From DATDCV01 sp036524155 (lineage in GTDB: Bacteria > Verrucomicrobiota > Verrucomicrobiia > Limisphaerales > UBA8199), in the NCBI GenBank assembly GCA_036524155.1, contig DATDCV010000517.1, positions 1 to 14,719 of the forward strand: a stretch of 14,719 nt of DNA, read 5' to 3'. Shown piece by piece: positions 6,389 to 12,906 of this stretch. The notes under the pieces were generated by a model. That model was not told where the DNA came from and did no database searches. It was given only the letters and a program-made list of their open reading frames with translations. How positions within the stretch are numbered: the first letter of the stretch is position 1; the number at the start of each line of letters is the position of its first letter. The position numbers were made by a program, and so were the translations under genes.

Positions 6389-7951
6389 CTACAGTTTTGG
6401 AACGGCACGCAACTCGATGGCGCGCATGACGCGTAAGGGGTAATCCGTCTGGATCAGATCGATACCCCAGTCCATTGCCTTCAGGTAGTCGTCGATCGTT
6501 TCGTGCCGGCCGAGCGAATCCGAGAACACTTTGATACCTGCCGCGTGGCAGCGGTCGATCAGGTCTTTCGACAGAATGTCCCAATCCGCGTCCACAGCAT
6601 AGGGTTTCAATCCGTTGGCCAGAGCGGCAAGATCCTCGGCATGGCCCAAGGGCGCGAGCCCGCGGATGCGCGGGTTGATCCCTTTTAGCTTGGAGAGGTA
6701 CGCAGGCGATTGATACACCACCGTGCGGTCAACCACCTGGTAGCGTTCAAGGGCGGCGGTCAAGGCTCCGGGTGGAATCGCCTTTGCGTCGAAATACAAA
6801 CCCACCTTGCCGGCGACCTCGCCCAGGAAATCATCCATCGAAGGCAGGCGAATCGGGGCATACGGTTTCCCGAACTTCACCCCCGCGCTGAGTTTTCGAA
6901 TTGCGTCCGCCGGTTGTCGATCAATCGGTCCGATACCGTCGGTCTTTCCCTCGAGGCGGGAATCATGCAGCAGGAAGAACGCTCCGTCGCTGGTCGTGCG
7001 CACATCGAATTCAACGAAGTCCACGCCCATGCGGATGGCTTTCGCGAACGCCGGCAATGTGTTTTCGGGCGCGTAACGGTTCGCGCCGCGATGAAGGGAG
7101 ATCTGCACCGGGCGTTTTGGCAGCCGCCGCCAGAGTGCATAGGCAACAACCTCCTCGGGCAGATCCGTCTGGATCCAATCTGCTCCCGCGGCGAGCGCGC
7201 GCTCCCACATCCCCGGTTGATCCCAGGCGCCCAGGACTTTGGCCTCGACCTTTATCCCGGCGCGCGAAAAGGATTCGCGGATGGCTTGGGTCAGCTCCGG
7301 CGCATCGATCTCAACCGCAGCCAAACCGTTGGTCACCGCGAATTCCGGCGAGCCGTTTCCCGAATGCCATTTCGTCATGGTCGCAACTCCATTTTGTGAC
7401 GCTGAACTGACCCGGCGCAGTTCTTCCAGGGAGGAATACACAATCACCTGGCGCTCCATTCCCGCTTCGAGAACCTCCCTGGCGAGTTGCTCGGGGTTGG
7501 TCGCCTTGCAGTCGAGATACAGGTTCAGACGCCCCTTGCAGAGGGCGAAGCAATCCTTGAGCGAGAGCAGTCGTTCCCCGGTGTAGCGCGCCGCAAAACG
7601 TGACCCCAGGTCCACCGTCAGCAGTTCCGTGAGGTTGCGCCCGGCGATCTCCCAGGTTTTTGCAGAGTCGTCAACGAAACGGGCATCGTGCCACAGGACA
7701 TGCTGCCCGTCCTTCGTTAGCCGGACGTCCACCTCAGCCCATTCCAGATTATCCTCGATACAGCGGCTCAACGCGGCGCGTGAATTCTCCGGAGCCTGCC
7801 GCGCTTCCCCGCGATGGACCATTACCTGCAGCGGGCGGGGGGGCTGGACCGGTTCAAAGAACTGAAAGCCCGCTGCCCCTGCGACCGCGCCGCAGGCCAG
7901 GAGCAAACCGAAAGTCAGCGTCCTGCCGATTCTGCGAGTGAAAAAGGCCAT
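6389..7951 (-). CDS. Tandem double-domain glycerophosphodiester phosphodiesterase, probable lipoprotein
   Basis: The 520-residue protein holds two GDPD (PI-PLC-like TIM barrel) domains. Domain 1 (about 41-275) has H46-R47-G, E55-N56, E73-x-D75 and H88-D. Domain 2 (about 281-510) has H286-R287-G, E295-N296-T, E313-x-D315 and H328-D. Both end in the family's WIQTDLP/LIQTDYP strand. The general-acid and metal-ligand positions thus look intact in both halves. The usual 'EIK' strand is DxK in both (YLDCKA, YFDAKA). GDPDs hydrolyse glycerophosphodiesters to glycerol-3-phosphate and an alcohol. The N-terminus (MAFFTRRIGR, then hydrophobic to LLAC20) fits a lipoprotein signal, so the enzyme probably sits on a periplasmic membrane face. 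A plain signal anchor is the alternative. ATG at 7951 has no evident Shine-Dalgarno. The neighbouring OPA antiporter could import the product. Confidence 0.88.
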   Translation of the reverse strand: MAFFTRRIGRTLTFGLLLACGAVAGAAGFQFFEPVQPPRPLQVMVHRGEARQAPENSRAALSRCIEDNLEWAEVDVRLTKDGQHVLWHDARFVDDSAKTWEIAGRNLTELLTVDLGSRFAARYTGERLLSLKDCFALCKGRLNLYLDCKATNPEQLAREVLEAGMERQVIVYSSLEELRRVSSASQNGVATMTKWHSGNGSPEFAVTNGLAAVEIDAPELTQAIRESFSRAGIKVEAKVLGAWDQPGMWERALAAGADWIQTDLPEEVVAYALWRRLPKRPVQISLHRGANRYAPENTLPAFAKAIRMGVDFVEFDVRTTSDGAFFLLHDSRLEGKTDGIGPIDRQPADAIRKLSAGVKFGKPYAPIRLPSMDDFLGEVAGKVGLYFDAKAIPPGALTAALERYQVVDRTVVYQSPAYLSKLKGINPRIRGLAPLGHAEDLAALANGLKPYAVDADWDILSKDLIDRCHAAGIKVFSDSLGRHETIDDYLKAMDWGIDLIQTDYPLRVMRAIELRAVPKL

Positions 7952-8011
7952 GCGGGAGAATTTGCCGACTCGCCGCCGTTTGGCAAGAGAGTGACGTTCT
8001 TGGGCGGGTTG

Positions 8012-8027
8012 CTGCCGCGAACGGCAG
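8012..8027 (-). terminator. Possible terminator hairpin after pseudopilin gene
   Basis: CTGCCG and CGGCAG form a perfect 6-bp stem around a 4-nt loop that reads UUCG on the minus-strand transcript. It lies 11 nt beyond the stop of the minus-strand pseudopilin gene. No U-tract follows, so a weak terminator or an mRNA-stabilising hairpin is equally possible. The whole 7952-8038 gap is otherwise featureless. Confidence 0.35.
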
Positions 8028-8038
8028 GGAGCGCAGGC

Positions 8039-8806
8039 TTAGAACCCCCCGGTTGGACTTCCCGGGACGCACCAAAGCAAGCCCGGGTGCCTGGATGCTT
8101 CGCGGTTGAATTGCTGGAGCGAAATCCAGTGAACACGGCTGTCAAACCCAATTATGCCGGCGCCTTTGCCGTGGCGGTTGCCGATTCCTTCGCGGTCATT
8201 TGGGATCTGGCTGGCGTCATGGCCGGTGTTATAGGCGTAGGGTCCCTGGAGTCCCCCTTCGTTATTTACTTTAGGCTCCCAGTGCACATACGCCGCCGGG
8301 TTAAACTGGCTGATCTTGAACGTAGGTCGATTGAAGGCGCCAAAGCCGCACACGGCGCCGTTCATGATATAGCTCGAGACGCGCTGGATCCGGTAGATGA
8401 AGTCGGGGTTGCCCTTTCGGTCCAACGGACAGTAGTACACCTGCCGGTTTCGAAGATACCGGTAGTACAGGCCCTGCTCGATGAATGGAATGTCGTTGGT
8501 GTTATCGACGAGGGACCCGTTGACCAGCACATACGGGTCCGGCGCCTGGCCGTTCTTGGGCATGTAAATCCAACTGGGACCATAATTGTTATACCATTGG
8601 CACCAGGGCAGCGCGTCGTTGTTGTCACTGGTGTACATCGCCAGCGCGAGCGCGAGATTCCTTTGGTTATTGATGCAGGCGGTGCGGCTGGCTTTCTCTT
8701 TGGCCTTCGCCAACGCGGGAAGCAGCATCGCCGCCAGGATCGCGATGATGGCGATGACAACCAGCAACTCGATCAGAGTGAAGCCGTAGCGTGGCTTCAA
8801 TTTCAT
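8039..8806 (-). CDS. Type II secretion/type IV pilin-like pseudopilin (prepilin N-methylation signal)
   Basis: The 255-residue protein begins MKLKPRYG, then FTLIELLVVIAIIAIL. This is a class III prepilin signal with cleavage expected between G8 and F9 and the conserved Glu at mature position 5 (E13). The hydrophobic N-terminal helix runs to LLPALAKAKEKA. The body (ACINNQRNLALALAMYTSDNNDALPW, given here as two overlapping features: ACINNQRN at 43-50 and MYTSDNNDALPW at 57-68) is typical of the expanded Verrucomicrobia/Planctomycetes prepilin-like families. Near the C-terminus H212-x9-D222 resembles the 'H-X9-DG' motif, but Ser replaces the final Gly. Such proteins occur in dozens of copies per genome and most have no known role; no secretion or pilus operon is adjacent. 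The ATG at 8806 has no clear Shine-Dalgarno. It is the upstream neighbour of the GDPD gene with an 87-bp gap. Confidence 0.88.
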   Translation of the reverse strand: MKLKPRYGFTLIELLVVIAIIAILAAMLLPALAKAKEKASRTACINNQRNLALALAMYTSDNNDALPWCQWYNNYGPSWIYMPKNGQAPDPYVLVNGSLVDNTNDIPFIEQGLYYRYLRNRQVYYCPLDRKGNPDFIYRIQRVSSYIMNGAVCGFGAFNRPTFKISQFNPAAYVHWEPKVNNEGGLQGPYAYNTGHDASQIPNDREGIGNRHGKGAGIIGFDSRVHWISLQQFNREASRHPGLLWCVPGSPTGGF

Positions 8807-8893
8807 AAACGGGAGCGTTACTGACTATTTACTAACCTTTTCAAGGGGCTTCGGCAAGCCGAATCACGGCCCCAGCCGAATCAGCAACCGGTC

Positions 8894-8922
8894 TTGTAAG
8901 TGAACGTATCGGGGTGTATCAT
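8894..8922 (+). promoter_or_regulatory. Candidate sigma70-like promoter for the LRR protein gene
   Basis: TTGTAA (8894-8899, 4 of 6 to consensus) and TATCAT (8917-8922, 5 of 6) are separated by exactly 17 nt. Transcription would begin near 8929, leaving a 5' leader of about 140 nt before the ATG at 9069. This is the only promoter-like pair I noted in the 8807-9068 divergent gap. That gap also has a TTCGG/CCGAA hairpin (8850-8863) on the pseudopilin side. Sequence match only; chance matches are common. Confidence 0.4.
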
Positions 8923-9068
8923 AAGAAGCAGTAACTTCCCGTGAATGCCGTGTTCGATTGCGGCGGTGTGGGGGTGTTGCGTTCAAGCAGGCCACCCCGC
9001 ATGATTTGTGCAAGCGTTGAACGGCGGTTTTCCCGGGCTCAACTTCGACCTCAGGAAACAGGAGCAAT

Positions 9069-10007
9069 ATGAAGACACCACTTGGTCTGACCGTAGCCGC
9101 CCTCGGGCTGGCACTTTTCCACATCGCCACCCTCAGGGTGCAAGCGCAATTTACTTACTCGACCAATAATGGGGTGATCATCATCACCGGGTACTACGGT
9201 CCCGGGGGCGACGTGATCATCCCCAGCACGATTAACGGCCTGCCAGTTGGGTATATCAGGGATAAAGCCTTCCTTCAGCACCGAACCATTACCAGTATCG
9301 CAATCCCTGAGGGCGTCACCGGCATCGGGAACAAAGCGTTCTATCACTGCACGGGCCTGAGGAGTGTCACGATTCCCGGCAGCGCCGGCAGCCTTGGAGG
9401 GTGGTTGTTCTGTTCGTGCTTCAACCTGGCCAGCGCCACGATAGGAAACGGCGTCACGAGGATCGGATACTGGGAATTCTTTTGGTGCACGAGTTTGACT
9501 GAAGTCACGATCCCTGACAGCGTCACCTCGATTTTGGACGGAGCGTTCTATCACTGCTCCAGCCTCACGAGCGTCACTGTCGGTAAGAATGTCGCCCGCA
9601 TCGGGCCTTCGGCGTTCACTGAATGCGGCAGCCTCACCGGCGTCTTCTTTAAAGGCAACGCACCCTCGGCGGACGCCTCGGTGTTTGCGGGCGCGACCAA
9701 CGCGACCGTCTATTACCTGCCGGGAACGACCGGCTGGGGTCCCACCTTTTACGGTCGTCCCACAGCCCCGTGGCAACTGCCAAATCCGGTGATCCTGAAC
9801 AACGCCTCCGGCGCTCAAGCCAAAGCCTCCAGCTTCGCCATTTCCTGGGCAACGAACAAAACCGTCGTGATCGAAGCGACCACTGACCTGGTCCACCCTG
9901 TGTGGAGTCCGGTAGGAACCAATACGCTCACGGGCGGCTCGTCCTATTTCAAAGATCCCGAGGGGACGAAATATCCCAGCAGATTCTACCGGATCCGTTC
10001 GCTGTGA
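9069..10007 (+). CDS. Secreted BspA-like leucine-rich-repeat (LRR_5) protein
   Basis: The 312-residue protein has a signal peptide (about 1-26, ending RVQA before QFTY). Residues 60-197 are six exact 23-residue BspA/LRR_5 units of the type V-x-x-I-x-x-x-AF-x-x-C-x-x-L-x-x-V-x-I-P. Domains of this kind in Treponema and Tannerella BspA mediate surface binding. The C-terminal region (about 240-312, with VVIEATTDLVHPVWSPVGTN and YPSRFYRIRSL) is a recurrent tail of secreted Verrucomicrobia proteins, possibly a beta-sandwich or sorting/attachment module; its role is unknown to me. ATG at 9069 follows an AGGAG-containing stretch (AACAGGAGCAAT). It is separated from neighbours, so it is probably monocistronic. 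The ligand is unknown. Confidence 0.87.
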   Translation: MKTPLGLTVAALGLALFHIATLRVQAQFTYSTNNGVIIITGYYGPGGDVIIPSTINGLPVGYIRDKAFLQHRTITSIAIPEGVTGIGNKAFYHCTGLRSVTIPGSAGSLGGWLFCSCFNLASATIGNGVTRIGYWEFFWCTSLTEVTIPDSVTSILDGAFYHCSSLTSVTVGKNVARIGPSAFTECGSLTGVFFKGNAPSADASVFAGATNATVYYLPGTTGWGPTFYGRPTAPWQLPNPVILNNASGAQAKASSFAISWATNKTVVIEATTDLVHPVWSPVGTNTLTGGSSYFKDPEGTKYPSRFYRIRSL

Positions 10008-10050
10008 TCTGCGTCTGAGAATCCAACCCGGCGGGCGTACCGCAGATTTC

Positions 10051-10311
10051 TCAGGACAGATATTGTTCTGGAAACTTCCACGGAGCGCGATAGGTGGGGA
10101 CGGCCAACCGCGCGGCCTCGCGATCATCAACGATCTTTTCAGTTTCGGGATCAAACCGGATCGACCGGCCCAATTTTAGCGAAAGCACGCTGAGGACGAG
10201 AGGTACATCCACCTTGCCGTGGTAAGCCGGGGTGCAGCTCGGTGGTTGGCGCGATTTGATACAGTCGAGCCATTCGCGTTCGTGACCCGGCACGGGGCTT
10301 CCCTGTAAGGA
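10051..10311 (-). pseudogene. C-terminal remnant of a Gfo/Idh/MocA-family oxidoreductase gene
   Basis: The minus-strand frame reads EREWLDCIKSRQPPSC near its start. It continues through GRSIRFDPETEKIV and ends EAARLAVPTYRAPWKFPEQYLS. This closely fits the last ~80 residues of the secreted Gfo/Idh/MocA oxidoreductases common in Verrucomicrobia and Planctomycetes (xxFLDCIKSR...LG...RWDPxxExxxxDxEAxxL...YRxPW). An in-frame stop at 10312-10314 precedes it and no Rossmann domain is encoded upstream. Upstream DNA to 10477 belongs to the leader of another gene. It is therefore a 3' fragment left by deletion or rearrangement. A GTG at 10293 could start an 80-residue product, but a stand-alone function is unlikely. 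Confidence 0.7.
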
Positions 10312-10325
10312 TCAAAGCGGCCGCG

Positions 10326-10344
10326 TGTCAGGGATCTCCTGACA
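10326..10344. promoter_or_regulatory. Perfect inverted repeat, candidate operator or small hairpin
   Basis: TGTCAGG (10326-10332) and CCTGACA (10338-10344) form a perfect 7-bp inverted repeat around GATCT, about 135 bp upstream of the di-heme peroxidase start. The two-fold symmetry suits a dimeric regulator site. It could equally be a hairpin of the degraded oxidoreductase locus. No T-tract follows on either strand. Confidence 0.35.
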
Positions 10345-10382
10345 GGCGAGAGCGTTCTTCCTGACTACCGCTCATGGTGGAC

Positions 10383-10481
10383 ATGAGTAATCCTGGTCAC
10401 GTTCCAAAAGGTGAGCTGAAACAGAATGAAGCCCTTTCAGCCGACAACACGATAAGAAAGTTGAAAGGAACAGGAATATGA
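10383..10481 (+). CDS. Possible 32-residue upstream ORF overlapping the peroxidase start
   Basis: An ATG at 10383 opens a frame of 32 codons, starting MSNPGHVPKGELKQNEAL, that ends in a TGA at 10479-10481. This stop overlaps the ATG of the di-heme peroxidase gene by 4 nt (ATGA), an arrangement typical of translational coupling. The peptide is hydrophilic with no recognisable domain. A weak GGTGG lies just upstream of the ATG as a possible ribosome site. It may be a regulatory leader peptide, or a chance open frame in a 5' leader. Confidence 0.25.
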   Translation: MSNPGHVPKGELKQNEALSADNTIRKLKGTGI

Positions 10482-12817
10482 AAGCGAATTTATTGCGGAG
10501 TTTGACTGGCGGTTCCGCGGGTTCCGCGAGTGTGGGGCTCGTCACGGCGATCGCAGGACTGATGGCAGCGAGCCTGCCGGCGCAGGTGCAGACGTTTACC
10601 TGTCCGAACCTTGGTTTCGGCCCGGTAATCGCGCCATTCATACCTTTGGCGTCGTTGAAGACGGTCGCCAACCCGGTGATCCCGAAAGATCCGGCGACCG
10701 GGTTGGCGACGTTGAGGGCTGACCTCGGGGACTATGTGGCGAATTTGCCGGCGGCGATTCGGCTGGGAAAGGCGCTGTTCTGGGATATGCAGGCGGGCAG
10801 CGACGATAAGACGGCGTGCGCGACCTGCCATTTCCAGGCGGGGGCGGACGTCCGATGGAAGAACCAGCTTGCGCCAGGGCCGGACAAGAGTTGGGGGCCC
10901 AAGGCGGCCAACGCGGCGCTGGCTGCGGGCGACTTTCCCTTCACGGACTTCCTGGCCGCTCCGGCGGTGGACGCGGACAACATAGCCGGTTCGCAAGGCG
11001 TTCGGAAAAGCGCGTTCGCGGGGATCACAAAGAACGGCGTCGAGACAGTGACGTCGGTGGCCGACCCGGTGTTCAACGTCAACGGGACGAATGTGAGGCA
11101 GGTGACTGAGAAGAACACGCCTTCGGCGCTCAACGCGGTGTTCAATCACCGCCAGTTTCACAACGGCAGAGCCCAGCCTGATTTCAACGGGGTGAACCCG
11201 TTCGGGGGCAGGGACGCCTCCGCGAAGGTCTGGGTGCTCGATTACCGCGGCAGCCCGGTTCAGTTCATCATCAACATCCGGAATGCAAGTCTCGCCTCGC
11301 AGGCGGTAGGGCCGCCGCTCAACCCGACGGAGATGTCAGCGTCCGGGCGGACGTTCCCGGACCTCGGAAAGAAGATGCTGTTGCGCAAGCCGCTGGGGCT
11401 TCAGAAAGTGGATGCGGGCGACAGCGTGCTGGGCTCGATCGCGAGCGCGACGAATGGGTTGACGGCCTCCTACCAAACAATGATTCAGCAGGCTTTTCAG
11501 CCGAAGTGGTGGAACTCCACCAGGACCGTCAGCATCAGCGGCAAGTCCTACACGATGATGCAAGCCAACTTTTCGTTGTTTTGGGGCCTGGCCATCATGC
11601 TCTACGAGGCGACGCTGGTGTCGGACGATTCGCCAATGGACCAGTACCTGGCCTCGCGGGTCTTTACGCTGCTTCCCGACGGGACGCTGACCTACACCGC
11701 CAATCCCGCCTTGCTGGACCCGGTGGTCAACCGGCTGGCAGCGGAAGGAATTGTTATCACCCGGCAGGACATATTGAACGGCCTGGCGCTGTTCGAGCTG
11801 CCGGTGGGATTGCCCCCGTCGTTTCCAGTGCAGAAGGACCCCGCCACGGGCGCGCCACAGACGGGCCTGGGCTGCATTGCCTGCCACCTGGGCGCCGAGA
11901 CCACCTCCGCATCGATGCAGAACCTGGCCGGTCCCGGTGTCGAAGCCGGGGACATCGCGTTCAAGACCGCGGGGTTCGACCTGCGGATGGAGCGGATGTT
12001 CAAGAAGATGGATTGGACCCCGCCCGGACCGCTGAGTCCGGTTCCCCAGGGGACAGACACGATCACCTACGACTCGAGCACTTATGCGATCAATGTGGCC
12101 GGCATCAATGGGTTGCCCGTCAGCCCGGCGATCCGGCTGCCGGTCGTGACGTACGATTCGGGGTGGTACAACATTGGCGTTCGACCCACCACGGACGACC
12201 CCGGGCTGGGCGGGCTGGACCCTTTCAGTCGGCCGTTGTCGTGGACCGAGTATTTCCAGCAGACCCTTGCCAACCCGGGCATCATAAAAGTACCCGGCGG
12301 CGGATTGGGCGCCGCGTGCGTGCCCCCAGCCGCGCCAGCGACCAGCCCTTTCGCCGGCGAGGTGGTCGATCCGCTTACGGGGTTTCCGCTGCTGTCAGGA
12401 CCGCTCCTCAAGACCGAGCCAACGGACGTCGCGGGCAGTTTCAAGACGCTGCCGCTTCGCAACCTGGAACTGAACGGCCCCTATTTCCACAACGGCGGAA
12501 AGGCCACTTTGCTGCAGGTCATCGAGTTTTACAACGAAGGCGGCGACTTCGCCAATCCGACCAAATCCCCGCTGCTGGTGCCGCTGAGACTGTCGGCGCA
12601 GGATGCGACCGACCTGGTGGCTTTGCTGATTGCGTTCACGGACGACCGTGTTTCGCGCCAGCGCGCGCCCTTCGACCATCCCCAGTTGCTGGTTCCCAAT
12701 GGGGCGATAGACGCGTCGCCGGGCACAGACGACCTGGTGGAAATCCAGGCGGTGGGCGCGGGCGGAGCAGCGGCGCCGCTCGCCCGCTTCCTGGGACTGA
12801 GTCCGTTCACGCCCTGA
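10478..12817 (+). CDS. Large di-heme cytochrome c peroxidase / MauG-family protein
   Basis: The 779-residue protein starts with a probable Sec signal peptide (hydrophobic VGLVTAIAGLMAASLPA near residues 19-35). There are two covalent heme c sites: C114-A-T-C-H118, inside LGKALFWDMQ...TACATCHFQAGADVR, and C466-I-A-C-H470. The C-terminal LPLRNLELNGPYFHNGG followed by FYNEGG is the conserved CCP/MauG signature near the second heme. The 352-residue heme spacing is much larger than in CcpA or MauG; the insert includes NFSLFWGLAIMLYEATLVSDD. Family members reduce H2O2 or perform long-range oxidation of protein or other substrates in the periplasm. Which applies here is unknown. ATG at 10478 follows AGGAACAGGAAT. 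A multicopper oxidase starts 89 bp downstream on the same strand and is probably co-transcribed. Confidence 0.87.
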   Translation: MKANLLRSLTGGSAGSASVGLVTAIAGLMAASLPAQVQTFTCPNLGFGPVIAPFIPLASLKTVANPVIPKDPATGLATLRADLGDYVANLPAAIRLGKALFWDMQAGSDDKTACATCHFQAGADVRWKNQLAPGPDKSWGPKAANAALAAGDFPFTDFLAAPAVDADNIAGSQGVRKSAFAGITKNGVETVTSVADPVFNVNGTNVRQVTEKNTPSALNAVFNHRQFHNGRAQPDFNGVNPFGGRDASAKVWVLDYRGSPVQFIINIRNASLASQAVGPPLNPTEMSASGRTFPDLGKKMLLRKPLGLQKVDAGDSVLGSIASATNGLTASYQTMIQQAFQPKWWNSTRTVSISGKSYTMMQANFSLFWGLAIMLYEATLVSDDSPMDQYLASRVFTLLPDGTLTYTANPALLDPVVNRLAAEGIVITRQDILNGLALFELPVGLPPSFPVQKDPATGAPQTGLGCIACHLGAETTSASMQNLAGPGVEAGDIAFKTAGFDLRMERMFKKMDWTPPGPLSPVPQGTDTITYDSSTYAINVAGINGLPVSPAIRLPVVTYDSGWYNIGVRPTTDDPGLGGLDPFSRPLSWTEYFQQTLANPGIIKVPGGGLGAACVPPAAPATSPFAGEVVDPLTGFPLLSGPLLKTEPTDVAGSFKTLPLRNLELNGPYFHNGGKATLLQVIEFYNEGGDFANPTKSPLLVPLRLSAQDATDLVALLIAFTDDRVSRQRAPFDHPQLLVPNGAIDASPGTDDLVEIQAVGAGGAAAPLARFLGLSPFTP

Positions 12818-12890
12818 CCCCTGCGGAGGATGTGACCGACAACAAGCGCTTTATGAGGTGACCAAACAAAAGAATACAAATTCAAACAGT

Positions 12891-12897
12891 AAAGGAG
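12891..12897 (+). promoter_or_regulatory. Ribosome binding site that fixes the multicopper oxidase start
   Basis: AAAGGAG is the strongest Shine-Dalgarno match noted in the window and sits 9 nt before the ATG at 12907. An in-frame ATG at 12898 abuts the site directly, too close for initiation, so 12907 is the preferred start. Confidence 0.7.
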
Positions 12898-12906
12898 ATG
12901 CAGATT

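Noticed and set aside
7814..8824. 336-codon plus-strand frame across the GDPD and pseudopilin genes
   Set aside because: It is antisense to two recognisable genes, spans their intergenic gap, and shows no domain.
11506..12861. 451-codon plus-strand frame inside and beyond the di-heme peroxidase
   Set aside because: It is an alternative-frame shadow of a GC-rich gene, Arg/Gly-rich with no domain; the peroxidase frame carries both heme motifs and the C-terminal signature.
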